From Gammaproteobacteria bacterium (lineage in GTDB: Bacteria > Pseudomonadota > Gammaproteobacteria > Burkholderiales > Rhodocyclaceae), in the NCBI GenBank assembly GCA_029289235.1, contig JARFTZ010000046.1, positions 310,001 through 374,000 of the forward strand: a stretch of DNA of 64,000 nucleotides, read 5' to 3'. A program made the position numbers and the translations under genes. Positions 27,237-37,618 of the stretch are shown here, one piece after another (within the stretch, counting starts at the first letter, position 1; each line of letters opens with the position of its first letter). The notes under the pieces are model-generated. The model ran no database searches. It saw only the letters and a list, made by a program, of their open reading frames with translations, and had not been told where the DNA came from.

Positions 27237-29023
27237 GTTCTGGGAGCCTCTCTGCCGGCCTGGGCGGTCTCAATGTAGAACTTCTGCATGTCCCAGGCGC
27301 CGGTCGGGCAGCGTTCGGCACACATGCCGCAATGCAGACAGATGTTTTCGTCCTTGACCATGACCCGTCCGGTCTTCAGGCCGTCGGCGACGAGCAGGTC
27401 CTGAGCGGTGTTCTTCGCCGGCGCCTTCAACCTTCCGCGCAGGTCGTCTTCCTCGCCGTTGGCGGTGAAGGTGATGCATTCGGTCGGGCAGATGTCGACG
27501 CAGGCGTCGCATTCGATGCAGGCCTTCGGGGTAAACACGGTCTGCACGTCGCAGTTCAGACACCGTTCGGCTTCGGAGCAGGCCATCAGCGGGTCGAAAC
27601 CGAGTTCGAGTTCGAGCTTGATGTCCTTCAAGGTCTTTTCCAGTGCCTTGACCGGGACCTTCTTGCGCTCTTCCTCGGAGACCTGGTTGTCGTAGCTCCA
27701 CTCGTGGATGCCCATCTTCTGGCTGGTCAGGGTGAAGGCGTGCGGCGGCCGGTCGGCGGTCTTCTTGCCCTTGCAGAAGAGGTCGATGGAGATCGCCGCT
27801 TCGTGGCCGTGCGCGACGGCGGTGATGATGTTCTTCGGGCCGAAGGCGGCGTCGCCGCCGAAGAAGACTTTCGGCAGCGTCGACTGAAAGGTCTTTTCGT
27901 CGAGGACCGGCAAGCCCCACTTGTTGAACTCAAGGCCGATGTCCTTCTCGATCCACGGGAAGGCGTTCTCCTGGCCGATGGCGACGAGCACTTCGTCGCA
28001 TTCCATGAAGACGTCGGGTTCGCCTGTCGGAACGAGGTTGCGCCGGCCTTTCTCGTCGTATTCGGCCTTGACGATCTCGAACTTGACGCCGAGGAGCTTG
28101 CCGTTCTCATGCACGAATTCCTTGGGCACGTGCATGTTGATGATCGGAATCTGCTCGTGCAGGGCTTCTTCCTTCTCCCACGGGGAGGCTTTCATTTCCT
28201 CGAAGCCGCTGCGCACAACGACTTTCACGTCGGTGCCACCGAGGCGACGGGCGGAACGGCAGCAGTCCATGGCAGTATTGCCCCCACCGAGGACGATGAC
28301 GCGGGGAGAGACGGTGGTGGTGTGGCCGAAGGCGACGTTGGCCAGCCACTCGATACCGATGTGGATGTGCTTGGCGGCTTCCTGGCGGCCGGGAATGTCG
28401 GCGTCACGGCCACGCGGGGCGCCGGTACCAACGAAAACGGCATCCCACTGGTCGCCGTCCGTCATTTCCTTGAGGCTCTTGACCCAGTGGTTCAGCTCCA
28501 GCTTCACGCCGAGATCGAGAATGTAGTTGCACTCTTCGTCGATGACGCTGTCGGGCAGGCGGAATTTCGGAATCTGCGTGCGCACCATGCCGCCGGGGGC
28601 CTTGCCGTTGTCGAAGATGCTGACTTCGTAGCCTTGCAGCGCGAGATCGCGCGCGACGGTCAACGAAGCGGGGCCGGCGCCGATGCAGGCGACGCGCTTG
28701 CCGTTCTTCTTCTCCGGGGCCACGGGCAGCCGGTCGGAAATGTCGTCCTTCATGTCGGCGGCGACGCGCTTCAGCCGGCAAATCGCCACCGGCTCCTTGT
28801 CGATCCGCCCGCGCCGGCACGCCGGCTCGCACGGCCGATCGCACACCCGTCCCAGAATCCCGGGAAAGACGTTCGATTTCCAGTTGATCATGTACGCTTC
28901 CGCGTAGCGCCCCCCGGCAATCAGCCGGATGTATTCAGGCACCGGTGTGTGCGCCGGACACGCCCACTGGCAGTCCACTACCTTGTGGTAGTAAGCGTCT
29001 CCGCCTGTATTCGTCGGTTTCAC
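27233..29023 (-). CDS. korC: iron-sulfur flavoprotein, NAD(P)H:acceptor oxidoreductase subunit (KorC-like, GltD family)
   Basis: 596 residues from GTG 29023, with GGAG ten bases upstream; a TTG at 29077 would add 18 residues. The N-terminal GltD-type cluster region has Cys18, Cys22, Cys61, Cys65 and Cys69. The FAD motif GAGPAS is at ~115, and a second Rossmann motif (VLGGGNTAMD) binds NAD(P). Two ferredoxin-type 4Fe-4S motifs sit at the C-terminus (CIECDACVDICP from 502, CLHCGMCAERCP from 562). It overlaps korA by 4 bases. It most likely passes electrons from KorAB to NADP, as in the Azoarcus evansii enzyme, or works in reverse. Confidence 0.85.
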   Translation of the reverse strand: MKPTNTGGDAYYHKVVDCQWACPAHTPVPEYIRLIAGGRYAEAYMINWKSNVFPGILGRVCDRPCEPACRRGRIDKEPVAICRLKRVAADMKDDISDRLPVAPEKKNGKRVACIGAGPASLTVARDLALQGYEVSIFDNGKAPGGMVRTQIPKFRLPDSVIDEECNYILDLGVKLELNHWVKSLKEMTDGDQWDAVFVGTGAPRGRDADIPGRQEAAKHIHIGIEWLANVAFGHTTTVSPRVIVLGGGNTAMDCCRSARRLGGTDVKVVVRSGFEEMKASPWEKEEALHEQIPIINMHVPKEFVHENGKLLGVKFEIVKAEYDEKGRRNLVPTGEPDVFMECDEVLVAIGQENAFPWIEKDIGLEFNKWGLPVLDEKTFQSTLPKVFFGGDAAFGPKNIITAVAHGHEAAISIDLFCKGKKTADRPPHAFTLTSQKMGIHEWSYDNQVSEEERKKVPVKALEKTLKDIKLELELGFDPLMACSEAERCLNCDVQTVFTPKACIECDACVDICPTECITFTANGEEDDLRGRLKAPAKNTAQDLLVADGLKTGRVMVKDENICLHCGMCAERCPTGAWDMQKFYIETAQAGREAPRT

Positions 29024-29222
29024 GTGATGAAAACTCCACTTGCTAACTAAAAGGTCGACAAAAAAGTCGACTCCCAAAAAGGCCCAGCAAAAATGAGTGT
29101 AGCACCCAGCGCATAGCGTTAGGAATTGCTAAATATTTCGTTAAATGTGACTAATCGGAACAACTTGCGAAACGCAAAATACGCTAACCTTCTCTGTACT
29201 CAATAATTTCGGGGAGTTCCCT
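29024..29222. promoter_or_regulatory. divergent intergenic region upstream of korC and the HAD phosphatase gene
   Basis: 199 bp, clearly A/T-richer than the flanking genes. It must hold the promoters of the kor operon (minus) and the HAD gene (plus). On the minus strand TACACT (29101-29096) could be a -10 element. I see no convincing -35 or FNR-type palindrome. Confidence 0.4.
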
Positions 29223-29942
29223 ATGGCTTTGCGAGCACTGATTTTTGATGTCGACGGAACCTTGGCCAACACCGAGCGCGACGGGCACCGTCCAGCGTTC
29301 AATGCCGCTTTCGCGGAAATGGGGCTGCCCTGGCATTGGGACGAATCGTTCTACGGCACCTTGCTGGTCAAAGGGGGGGGGCTGGAACGCCTGTATTTCT
29401 ACGCCGAGCATTTCGATCCGGCAACGCGCGCTCGCCCCGACTTCGACGATCTGATGCATCGCGTCCACGACATCAAGACGCGCAATTACCAGCGCCTGCT
29501 GGCCGCGGGAGCCATTCCTCTGCGCGCAGACATCGGGCAATTGATCTGCGATGCGCGTACCGAAGGCGTGCGCCTCGGCATCGCGTCGAGTTCCAAGCAG
29601 GAAAACGTTGTCGGCCTGCTGCGAGCCAATCTCGGCCCGAACGCCGATGCGTGGTTCGACGCAATCGTTTCAGGTGAACTGGTGCAGGCCAAGAAGCCGT
29701 CGCCCGACGTCTACAAGAAAGTACTTGAGCAGCTCAACCTCCCCGCGCGTGATTGTCTTGTCGTCGAGGACTCGGCGCATGGCCTCGCCGCCAGCCTGGC
29801 GGCAGGCATTCCCACGGTAATCACGTTGAGCGACTACACGCATGACGAGGATTTCGAGGGTGCCAGAATGGTCCTGCACGAGACGGACCATTTGTCGCTG
29901 GATGCGCTGCGCCTGTGGCACGCCACGGCTAGCACGAGTTAA
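29223..29942 (+). CDS. HAD-superfamily phosphatase/phosphoglucomutase-like (CbbY/GPH type)
   Basis: 239 residues from ATG 29223, preceded by GGGGAG. HAD motif I is FDVDGTLAN with Asp9 and Asp11. The alpha-helical cap spans ~residues 20-85. Motif II is in GIASSSKQEN. The motif III Lys is in QAKKPSPDVY, and motif IV is VVEDSAHG. The sequence is close to the CbbY/beta-phosphoglucomutase branch that acts on sugar phosphates; CbbY of autotrophs degrades xylulose-1,5-bisphosphate. There is no Calvin-cycle gene nearby. A run of nine G inside codons Lys-Gly-Gly-Gly is notable. Confidence 0.83.
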   Translation: MALRALIFDVDGTLANTERDGHRPAFNAAFAEMGLPWHWDESFYGTLLVKGGGLERLYFYAEHFDPATRARPDFDDLMHRVHDIKTRNYQRLLAAGAIPLRADIGQLICDARTEGVRLGIASSSKQENVVGLLRANLGPNADAWFDAIVSGELVQAKKPSPDVYKKVLEQLNLPARDCLVVEDSAHGLAASLAAGIPTVITLSDYTHDEDFEGARMVLHETDHLSLDALRLWHATASTS

Positions 29943-29972
29943 CTGCAGCCGACAAACGTCAATCGGCCAGGA

Positions 29973-29995
29973 GGCGGGGGCTCCCCCGCCGTTTT
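29973..29995 (+). terminator. intrinsic terminator after HAD gene
   Basis: GGCGGGGG and CCCCCGCC flank a minimal CT loop, followed by GTTTTCC; the stop codon lies about 30 bases upstream. Confidence 0.6.
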
Positions 29996-30049
29996 CCTGA
30001 CCCACCAGCTGCCCCCATCCGATACAGCATCTGAAGCCCCAAGCAGGGC

Positions 30050-30082
30050 GTATCAAAACTCTCGCTTTCAGTGTTTTGATAC
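30050..30082 (-). repeat. inverted repeat spanning the end of the DMT permease gene
   Basis: GTATCAAAAC (30050-30059) and GTTTTGATAC (30073-30082) are a perfect 10-bp inverted repeat with a 13-base spacer that contains the permease stop codon. It could form an mRNA 3' hairpin. There is no T run beyond it. Confidence 0.5.
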
Positions 30083-30937
30083 TGCGAGCAGGCAAACGCC
30101 AACGATGATGGATACGGCGCCAGCCAGCGTCGTGTGCCGGATTTTTTCCTTGAGAAGAACAAAACCGTATCCCATTGCGAAAATGATCGACATCTGGCGG
30201 ATCGGGGTGGCAATGCTGACAAAAACCTCCTTGAGTGCCACCCGAAAGAGCATGAACGACAGATAAAGCGCCACCCCTCCCAGGAACATGGCCCACAGAT
30301 TCGCCCCTTTCACAAGCGATCGCTGCTTGCTGAAAAACAGCGCAACCAGCATGTTCAAGGTCATGAACGACAGGATGAAGGCAAGATAGGTACTCCCCTC
30401 AAACCGTCCGACACTGGCCTTGTCGAAAATCGCACCGATCGAGTAAACAAGCGATGCGGCCAATGCCCAACGTGCACCGGCATAATCACCATGCCAACCC
30501 AACGCCTTTTTCACTTCATCCCAGGAGAGCGTTTTCAGCTTGATGCACGCAGCGCCGACGAAGGTCAGCGCAATTCCGGCCGAGGCCAGCACACCAATAC
30601 GCTCTGAAAGAAACAGCCTGGCCCAGAGCGGAATCAACACCGGCCCCAGTACAGTCAGCGGATAGAGCGCCGAGATATCACCCATCTGGTACGCCGTCGC
30701 GCAGAACATCTGGTACATCACATAGAACAGCGCTGCCAGATAAATCATGGGCAGATCACCCCAGGCAAAGACACCAAGCCCGTCATGGCGCCAGACATCC
30801 CCCCAGGCAACCAGCGTCGCTACAAGAAAGAACCCGGGAAGCAAATAGGGATCCTTTCCTCGCGTTTTGAGGAGCACGCTGTACGAGGCATGCATAAACG
30901 CCGAACCGGCGATCATCAGCAGGTGGTGCAACTGCAT
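30068..30937 (-). CDS. EamA/DMT superfamily transporter
   Basis: 289 residues from ATG 30937, which has AAGGAAA upstream; an in-frame GTG at 30955 is less likely. About ten hydrophobic helices in two EamA repeats (residues ~1-135 and ~150-289) define a drug/metabolite transporter-type permease. GDISALYPLTVLGPVLIP in the first repeat and VSIATPIRQMSIIFA in the second occupy the conserved loop before the last helices. The substrate is unknown. The last codons are inside a 10-bp inverted repeat. Confidence 0.85.
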   Translation of the reverse strand: MQLHHLLMIAGSAFMHASYSVLLKTRGKDPYLLPGFFLVATLVAWGDVWRHDGLGVFAWGDLPMIYLAALFYVMYQMFCATAYQMGDISALYPLTVLGPVLIPLWARLFLSERIGVLASAGIALTFVGAACIKLKTLSWDEVKKALGWHGDYAGARWALAASLVYSIGAIFDKASVGRFEGSTYLAFILSFMTLNMLVALFFSKQRSLVKGANLWAMFLGGVALYLSFMLFRVALKEVFVSIATPIRQMSIIFAMGYGFVLLKEKIRHTTLAGAVSIIVGVCLLAVSKH

Positions 30938-30969
30938 GAAACGATTTCCTTGCACAAATGGTGTGTGTT

Positions 30970-31767
30970 TCAGGAACGGTCGGCTCTCTTTTCCTTGAGC
31001 GAACGTTTGGCGTAGACATCGAAACGACCGGCATTCCCTTCCAGCGAGAAACTCACCGTGCCGCCGGCAACGGCAGGTGCCTTGCGTGGCCGTTTGACCA
31101 CGACGCGGTGCGACGCCAGCGCCAGCGCCGCTTCGAGAAGCCTTTCCGCGTCCACGTCATCGCCTACCAGGGGGCGAAACAGGCGCATCTCCTTTTTTAC
31201 CAGCGCGCTCTTGTCCCGATGCGGAAACATCGGATCGAGGTAAACCACCTGAGGCACGTTCTCGTCCCAGTCACGCAGCATCTGAATGGCGTCACCGACA
31301 CGCAGACGCATTCTGGCGACGATCGGCGCAACCTCCGGGTCACTGCGAGCGCGTGCCAGGCCGTCATCCAGCAGAACGGCGATCAACGGCTGGCGTTCAA
31401 TCAGCGTCACCTCGCAACCGAGCGTCGCAAGGACGAACGCATCCCGCCCCAAACCGGCCGTCGCATCGACGACCGTCGGGCGAACTCCCGTCTGAATACC
31501 AACGGCCTTGGCGATCATCTGGCCGCTGCCGCCACCGAACTGGCGACGATGCCCGACTGCACCGCCAACGAAATCAACGCGGATCGGACCGGGCGCCCCT
31601 GCACCGAGGTCAGCCAGTTGCACGCCATGCCCGTCGCACTGCAGGGAAAAATCGGCCTCGCCCCCGAGCGGCAAACCGAGATGCAGTGCCAGGTCTTTTG
31701 CACGCAGTTCCGCATCCTCGGAAAGCGCCTCGACGCGCACCAGCACGCCCGACCGTTCATTCCCCAC
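30970..31767 (-). CDS. rsmJ: 16S rRNA (guanine(1516)-N(2))-methyltransferase
   Basis: 265 residues from GTG 31767. GGAG sits six bases before this GTG, and the length then fits RsmJ. Sequence features: [20 protein letters not shown] (SAM motif [15 protein letters not shown]), [10 protein letters not shown], and the catalytic-type motif [10 protein letters not shown]. The family methylates G1516 of 16S rRNA. The start overlaps the 3' end of the racemase gene by 11 bases, so rsmJ is the third gene of the symporter-racemase operon. Confidence 0.88.
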   Translation of the reverse strand: MGNERSGVLVRVEALSEDAELRAKDLALHLGLPLGGEADFSLQCDGHGVQLADLGAGAPGPIRVDFVGGAVGHRRQFGGGSGQMIAKAVGIQTGVRPTVVDATAGLGRDAFVLATLGCEVTLIERQPLIAVLLDDGLARARSDPEVAPIVARMRLRVGDAIQMLRDWDENVPQVVYLDPMFPHRDKSALVKKEMRLFRPLVGDDVDAERLLEAALALASHRVVVKRPRKAPAVAGGTVSFSLEGNAGRFDVYAKRSLKEKRADRS

Positions 31768-33238
31768 CGTACTCCGCCCTTTGCATGGACGAAGTACCCA
31801 GGCTGACGCATTTCTTCGCCAGGATATCCGTCGGGTCAAGCACAACAACGGTTTTTCCGGCCACCGGAAGTGCATCGCTCCTCTCGACCAGGAGGGGCAA
31901 CTCGGTACAGCCAAGAACGATGATTTCCGCGCCTCGTACGACCAGCGAGGTCATCGCCTGCATGAGATCATCCACGCATTGGCCGGTTGTAAACCCGGCC
32001 TTGACGCCTTGCGGCCCGTAGATGGCATCCATCACCCGCTTCTGATTTTCCGTGTCGGGAACGATCAGTTCAAACCCGGCCGGCACGATCACATCGTGAT
32101 AGACACGGCTACCGATCGTGCCGCTCGTCGCCAACAATCCGACCGCAGTCCGACCCTTGCAGCATTTCTTGATGTATTCCACCGTTTCGAACAGCATATT
32201 GACGATCGGAATCGACAGATACGGCTGAATCCGCTCGACGAAGGCATGCGCCGTATTGCAGGGAATGGCGATGATATCCGCCTCGTCCGCCTCGAGTTTT
32301 TTGCACGTCGAATACAGCGCAATGGTCGGATCAACACCATTACCGAGCAGATTTTCCGTACGGTCAGGGATTTGCGGATTCTGCTCGACAACCACCTTCA
32401 AATGTTCCTGATCGCGTTTCGCCGGCGTATTGCGCACGATCTTGTTCATGAAATCGACGGTCGCTGCCGGACCGACGCCTCCGACCACACCGATCTTGAA
32501 CGGCCTGGCCTTCTGCGCAGCCCGGCCCGACGCCGCGTAATCGGCGTAGATCTGGTTCGCATCGATGATCGGAATACCCCTTTCGTGCAGCACGTCGATC
32601 ACCACCGGTATTTCGGAGAAGCCCGGCAGGATCAGTTCCGCTCCCTGCCCGGCAAGATCCTCGCAAGCCCGCAGCAGTTTTTCCACCGAGGCGCCGCGCA
32701 AGCATCCTGCCTTGATGCCATCGGGACCATAGATGGCCGGCATGACGCAATCGCGCTGCACATCGTCCGCCGGATACCGGAGCGTCCACTCCGAAGCCGG
32801 AAAATAACGCTCGAATAGTCCGCGATCTCGCACGTAATCGGAGGTCAACACGCCGAGGGTCCTGACGTCCGGATGATATCGACGTACATAGTCGCACAGC
32901 GCCTCCATCATATTGACGACAGGCAGTGTCGCCTCGGCAGCGATTTCGTCGATGAATGTGTGGCTGAGAAAGCAAGGCAGGAGCACCGTGTCGACGTGCC
33001 GCGCCGCAAAAGCCTGGATCATGTCGAAAACGTAGATTTTCCGAGCATTCTGCGACGCGCCACGATCCCCTGGGCTTTCCTCTTCGCGAAACGGATGCTG
33101 TTCGAAGAGGATATCCGCTTGACTCGAGGCGCTTCTTGCCGGCAACGCCTTCACCAGTTTGAAAAATGCGTCGGCGGCGCCCAACGCGCCAACTCCTCCG
33201 ACAATAGCAAAACGCCGCCTGTTTCGTTGATCCGGCAC
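31757..33238 (-). CDS. tandem-domain aspartate/glutamate racemase-like protein
   Basis: 493 residues from GTG 33238, with GGAGG eight bases upstream. This is about twice the usual ~235 residues. Two Asp/Glu racemase domains follow each other (~10-245 and ~247-480). The C-terminal one has both catalytic cysteines: Cys327 in AIPCNTAH and Cys444 in LGCTELP. The N-terminal one has Cys89 (LLPCFLSH) but Gly206 (LPGFSEIP) at the second position, so it is probably not a racemase by itself. The gene is 76 bases downstream of a GltP-type symporter, which suggests acidic amino-acid uptake and conversion. Confidence 0.8.
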   Translation of the reverse strand: MPDQRNRRRFAIVGGVGALGAADAFFKLVKALPARSASSQADILFEQHPFREEESPGDRGASQNARKIYVFDMIQAFAARHVDTVLLPCFLSHTFIDEIAAEATLPVVNMMEALCDYVRRYHPDVRTLGVLTSDYVRDRGLFERYFPASEWTLRYPADDVQRDCVMPAIYGPDGIKAGCLRGASVEKLLRACEDLAGQGAELILPGFSEIPVVIDVLHERGIPIIDANQIYADYAASGRAAQKARPFKIGVVGGVGPAATVDFMNKIVRNTPAKRDQEHLKVVVEQNPQIPDRTENLLGNGVDPTIALYSTCKKLEADEADIIAIPCNTAHAFVERIQPYLSIPIVNMLFETVEYIKKCCKGRTAVGLLATSGTIGSRVYHDVIVPAGFELIVPDTENQKRVMDAIYGPQGVKAGFTTGQCVDDLMQAMTSLVVRGAEIIVLGCTELPLLVERSDALPVAGKTVVVLDPTDILAKKCVSLGTSSMQRAEYGGE

Positions 33239-33314
33239 AACACTATCCTCCAAAAAAGAAACCGCGGCGACCAGGCACCGCGGCTCCATTCGCTTCAATC
33301 TTCAGAAAAACAAC

Positions 33315-34619
33315 CTAGGCCCATTTTTCAACGTCCAGTTCCTTCTCGGCCTTGGCCACGATGGCACTCCCGGCCATGTCGCCCGTGACGTTCAGACTGG
33401 TTCGCCCCATGTCGAGCAACGCATCGATACCCAATATCATGGCGTAGGCCGCCGCGACGGCCGAACCGGTCTCGACTTTCAGACCGATCGACTCGAGGAC
33501 CATCAGCAGCATTATCGCACCTGCACCCGGCACACCGGCCGTGCCGATGCTGGCCAGTGTCGCCGTAATGACGACCGTCAGTTGCTGATCGATGGTCAGC
33601 GGGTGGCCGGTCGCATAGCCGATGAACATCGCACAGACGCCAAGATAGATTGCCGTTCCATCCATGTTGATGGTGGCACCAAGCGGCAGGGTGAAGGAAC
33701 TGATGTTGCGAGGGACACCGAGGTTTTCCTCGGAAACACGCATCGTCACCGGCAAGGTACCGCTCGAAGAACGCGTTACGAAGGCGGTGATCATCGCTTC
33801 GTTAGCTCCTTTCAGGAAGCGGAACAGCCCCAGGTTGAAAACCGCCAGAAAACCTCCGTAGCACAGGAAAAGATGCGCCACCAGGCCAAGATAAACGGCC
33901 AGCGTGACCATCAGCAACGGCCCGAGGGCCTTCGGCCCTTGCTGTGCGAACACGATGGCGATAAGGAAGAACACGCCGATCGGGGCGTACTGCATGATGC
34001 CGCGAACCAGTCGGTACATGGTTTCCGCCGCTGCGTTGATCAGCTGGAACAGATTCTCTGCATGCTTGGCCAAGGCGGCATCCTTTGCGTCCTTGACGTA
34101 GGAAATGGCCAGACCGAACAGCACCGAGAAGAAGATGATCGGCAGCACGTCCCCTTTCGCCAGCGACTCGGCCGGATTGGTCGGGACGATATTGAGCAGA
34201 ATCGTGACGATTGTCGGTGATTCCGCCACCTTGCCCTTGATCGCCTCGTTGCCGACGATGTTCATGCCGTCTCCGGGCTGGAGAATGTTGGCGAACACCA
34301 GCCCGATGGTCACGGCCACCGCGGAGGTCAGCAGGTAATAGAGAACAATCTTCACCCCGACCCGCCCCAGACGGGAGGGCGCAATGCTCGCCGCTCCGGC
34401 GATGAGGGAGAAAAGAATGACCGGCACCACGATCATCTTCAGCAAGCGGATGAAGATATCACCGAAGAACTTCGTGTTGTCGACGAAGCCCTTCACCGTA
34501 CCCGGATCACCATACCCCAGAGCAATACCCACCACGGCGCCGGCAATCAATCCAATCAGTATCCGAGATAGCAGATTCGACTTGAAATACCAGTCCAGCA
34601 TCCCTTTGTTCTCACTCAC
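33315..34619 (-). CDS. gltP: dicarboxylate/amino acid:cation symporter (DAACS family)
   Basis: 434 residues. Eight membrane helices and two re-entrant loops of the GltPh fold are recognisable. The Ser-rich hairpin VTRSSSGTLPVT and the ligand/cation region LPLGATINMDGTAIY (NMDGT) are both present, as is GVPGAGAIMLL. The family takes up glutamate/aspartate or C4-dicarboxylates with H+ or Na+. The downstream Asp/Glu racemase gene favours an acidic amino acid. The gltP symbol is by family; substrate preference is not proven. Confidence 0.9.
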   Translation of the reverse strand: MSENKGMLDWYFKSNLLSRILIGLIAGAVVGIALGYGDPGTVKGFVDNTKFFGDIFIRLLKMIVVPVILFSLIAGAASIAPSRLGRVGVKIVLYYLLTSAVAVTIGLVFANILQPGDGMNIVGNEAIKGKVAESPTIVTILLNIVPTNPAESLAKGDVLPIIFFSVLFGLAISYVKDAKDAALAKHAENLFQLINAAAETMYRLVRGIMQYAPIGVFFLIAIVFAQQGPKALGPLLMVTLAVYLGLVAHLFLCYGGFLAVFNLGLFRFLKGANEAMITAFVTRSSSGTLPVTMRVSEENLGVPRNISSFTLPLGATINMDGTAIYLGVCAMFIGYATGHPLTIDQQLTVVITATLASIGTAGVPGAGAIMLLMVLESIGLKVETGSAVAAAYAMILGIDALLDMGRTSLNVTGDMAGSAIVAKAEKELDVEKWA

Positions 34620-34785
34620 GATGACACCTCCCTAGAAGAAGCGACTGCAGTTAAAAAAACAAACGACAAACATTGCAACACAGGCTTCGATACGCAACTG
34701 ACGATCTGGAATCAGCATAGATGACCTGCCCGCCTTTTGCGAAACATCCGCACACCGAAAAAAAACCTTATGCGACCGTGAAGAA

Positions 34786-34820
34786 AACAGCCCGGCAGAC
34801 GTGACGCCTGCCGGGCTGTT
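34786..34820 (-). terminator. intrinsic terminator of acnB
   Basis: AACAGCCCGGCAG / CTGCCGGGCTGTT is a perfect 13-bp inverted repeat with a 9-base loop, followed on the minus strand by TTTTC. The acnB stop is about 60 bases upstream. A second hairpin (CGCCCCGG ACTAG CCGGGGCG, 34828-34848) precedes it. Confidence 0.85.
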
Positions 34821-34879
34821 GTTCTGTCGCCCCGGACTAGCCGGGGCGAAGCCAGGATCGTACTCGGAACCAAGGTCGC

Positions 34880-37477
34880 TTACACCGTCACACTCTCCGC
34901 CGCTTCCTTGAACTCCTCGATCTGGTCGAAATTCATGTAGCGATACACATCCGCCGCTTTGGCATTTACCGCCTGAATTTGCTCCATGTATTCGGCGGCG
35001 GTCGGGATTTTGCCCATCAGCGAACACATCGCCGCAAGCTCGGCCGAACCGAGGTAGACGTTGGTGTCGATCCCCAGGCGGTTGGGGAAGTTGCGCGTCG
35101 AGGTCGACATCGCGGTGCTGCCCTTCTTGATCTGCGCCTGGTTGCCCATGCACAGCGAACAGCCCGGCATCTCCATGCGTGCTCCGCTCTTGCCGAGAAC
35201 GCCGTAGTAGCCCTCCTCGGACAGGATCATGGCGTCCATCTTGGTCGGCGGCGCGATCCACAGACGAGTCGGAATGTCGCTCTTGCCGTCGAGAATCTTG
35301 CCGGCGGCGCGGAAGTGGCCGATGTTGGTCATGCACGAACCGATAAATACTTCGTCGATCTTGGCGCCGGCGACTTCGGAGAGCAGCTTGACGTCATCCG
35401 GGTCGTTCGGGCAGGCGACGATCGGCTCCTTGATGTCGGCGAGATCGATCTCGATCACGGCGGCGTACTCGGCGTCGGCGTCGGCTTTCAACAGTTGCGG
35501 ATTGGCGATCCAGTCTTCCATGGCCTTGATGCGGCGAGCGAGGGCCTTGGCATCCTGATAACCGTTGGCGATCATCCACTTCAGGAGCGTGGCGTTCGAA
35601 CGCAGGTACTCGATGATCGGTTCCTTGTTCAGCTGCACAGTACAGGCGGCGGCGGAGCGCTCGGCGGAAGCGTCGGTCAGTTCGAAGGCCTGCTCGACCT
35701 TGAGATCCGGCAGACCTTCGATTTCGAGGATGCGGCCGTTGAAGACGTTCTTCTTGCCCTTTTTCTCGACGGTCAGCAAACCCTGCTTGATGGCGTAGAA
35801 CGGAATCGCATTGACCAGGTCGCGCAGCGTAATGCCGGGGTTCATCTGGCCCTTGAAGCGCACCAGCACCGATTCCGGCATGTCCAGCGGCATCGTGCCG
35901 GTGGCGGCCGCAAAGGCCACTAGGCCGGAACCGGCCGGGAAGGAGATGCCGATCGGGAAGCGGGTGTGCGAGTCGCCGCCGGTGCCGACGGTATCCGGCA
36001 GGCACATGCGGTTCAGCCAGCTGTGGATGACGCCGTCGCCCGGACGCAGCGAAACGCCGGAACGGGTGGTGATGAAGCCCGGTAGTGTCCGGTGGGTCTT
36101 GATATCGACCAGCTTCGGATAGGCGGCGGTGTGGCAGAACGACTGCATGACGAGGTCGGCCGAGAAGCCGAGGCAAGCCAGATCCTTCAGTTCGTCGCGG
36201 GTCATCGGGCCGGTGGTGTCCTGCGATCCGACGGTGGTCATCTTCGGCTCGCAGTAGGCGTTCGGGCGGATGCCCTTGCCTTCCGGAAGTCCACAGGCAC
36301 GGCCGACGATCTTCTGCGCCAGCGAGTATCCCTTGCCCGTATCGACTGGCTCCTGCGGCATCTTGAACAGCGTCGAGGGCGGCAGACCGAGCGCTTCACG
36401 GGCGCGCGCCGTCAGGCCGCGACCAATGATCAGGGGGATGCGGCCGCCAGCACGCACTTCGTCGAGAATGACCGGGGTCTTCAACTGCGATTCGGCAATG
36501 ACCTGGCCGTTCTTCAGCGCAACGACCTGGGTCGTCGCGACATCGATCTTCAGCTCGATCTCGTCGCCCATTTCCATTTGCGCCACGTCGATTTCAACGG
36601 GCAATGCACCGGAGTCTTCCAGGGTGTTGTAGAAGATCGGAGCGATCTTGGAACCCAGCGCGACGCCGCCGCAACGCTTGTTCGGCACGAAGGGGATGTC
36701 CTCACCAGTCCACCACAGCACGGAGTTGGCTGCGGACTTGCGTGAGGAACCGGTGCCGACCACGTCGCCGACGTAGGCGATCAGGTTGCCCTTTTGGGCC
36801 AACGCTTCGAGCTGCTTGATCGGGCCACGCACACCGGGCTGATCCGGTTCGATGCCGGGGCGCGGGTTCTTCAGCATGGCGAGGGCATGCAGCGGGATAT
36901 CGGGACGGGTCGTCGCGTCCGGTGCCGGCGAAAGGTCGTCGGTGTTGGTTTCGCCGGTGACCTTGAACACCGTCAGTTTCTGGCTGGCGGGAACTTCGGG
37001 GCGCGAGGTAAACCATTCGGCATCGGCCCACGACTGCACAACGGCTTTGGCGTTGGCCACGCCCTTGTCGGCCAGCGCCTTGACATCGTTGAAGTAGTCG
37101 AACACCAGCAGCGTCTTTTTCAAGGCTTCCGCGGCGACGACGCCGACTTCGGCATCGGCCAGCACATCGATCAGCGGCTTGACGTTATAACCGCCAAGCA
37201 TGGTGCCAAGCAACTCGGTCGCCTTAGCGCGGGAAATCAGCGGACAGGAAACTTCGCCCTTGGCCACCTTGGCCAGGAACTCGGCCTTGACCTTCGCGGC
37301 GTCATCGACGCCGGCCGGAACGCGATAGGTAATCAGCTCGACGAGCGCCTGTTCCTCGCCTTTGGGCGGGTTCTTGAGCAGGTCGATCAGTTCCTGGGTC
37401 TGCTTGGCGCTCAACGGCAGCGGCGGGATGCCTTGGGCGGCGCGTTCAGCTACGTGTGCGCGATACGATTCCAGCAT
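34880..37477 (-). CDS. acnB: aconitate hydratase B
   Basis: 865 residues, the length of AcnB. The order is AcnB-specific: N-terminal HEAT-like domain (~1-160), then the swivel domain (~165-385, with [12 protein letters not shown]), and then domains 1-3. The 4Fe-4S ligands include Cys773 and Cys776 in CSLCMGNQ and the Cys of GSCMTNIG near 711. It isomerises citrate to isocitrate; the family can also use 2-methylisocitrate. It is monocistronic with its own terminator. Confidence 0.97.
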   Translation of the reverse strand: MLESYRAHVAERAAQGIPPLPLSAKQTQELIDLLKNPPKGEEQALVELITYRVPAGVDDAAKVKAEFLAKVAKGEVSCPLISRAKATELLGTMLGGYNVKPLIDVLADAEVGVVAAEALKKTLLVFDYFNDVKALADKGVANAKAVVQSWADAEWFTSRPEVPASQKLTVFKVTGETNTDDLSPAPDATTRPDIPLHALAMLKNPRPGIEPDQPGVRGPIKQLEALAQKGNLIAYVGDVVGTGSSRKSAANSVLWWTGEDIPFVPNKRCGGVALGSKIAPIFYNTLEDSGALPVEIDVAQMEMGDEIELKIDVATTQVVALKNGQVIAESQLKTPVILDEVRAGGRIPLIIGRGLTARAREALGLPPSTLFKMPQEPVDTGKGYSLAQKIVGRACGLPEGKGIRPNAYCEPKMTTVGSQDTTGPMTRDELKDLACLGFSADLVMQSFCHTAAYPKLVDIKTHRTLPGFITTRSGVSLRPGDGVIHSWLNRMCLPDTVGTGGDSHTRFPIGISFPAGSGLVAFAAATGTMPLDMPESVLVRFKGQMNPGITLRDLVNAIPFYAIKQGLLTVEKKGKKNVFNGRILEIEGLPDLKVEQAFELTDASAERSAAACTVQLNKEPIIEYLRSNATLLKWMIANGYQDAKALARRIKAMEDWIANPQLLKADADAEYAAVIEIDLADIKEPIVACPNDPDDVKLLSEVAGAKIDEVFIGSCMTNIGHFRAAGKILDGKSDIPTRLWIAPPTKMDAMILSEEGYYGVLGKSGARMEMPGCSLCMGNQAQIKKGSTAMSTSTRNFPNRLGIDTNVYLGSAELAAMCSLMGKIPTAAEYMEQIQAVNAKAADVYRYMNFDQIEEFKEAAESVTV

Positions 37478-37618
37478 GAGAACGTCCTTTCAGAAAAGTC
37501 AAAAAATGGGAAAGCCCGAATGTTCTGGACGGCCATTGTACGGCCCCGTCATGCACCAGCACGCCCCTGGCAACTTGATATTATTTCAGCAGGTACTGCG
37601 GATTGTGCACGAAACGCA

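Noticed and set aside
29165-29178. Small inverted repeat TTGCG AAA CGCAA in the kor upstream region as a regulator site.
   Set aside because: Only 5 bp per arm in A/T-rich DNA; too weak to call, and not an FNR pattern.
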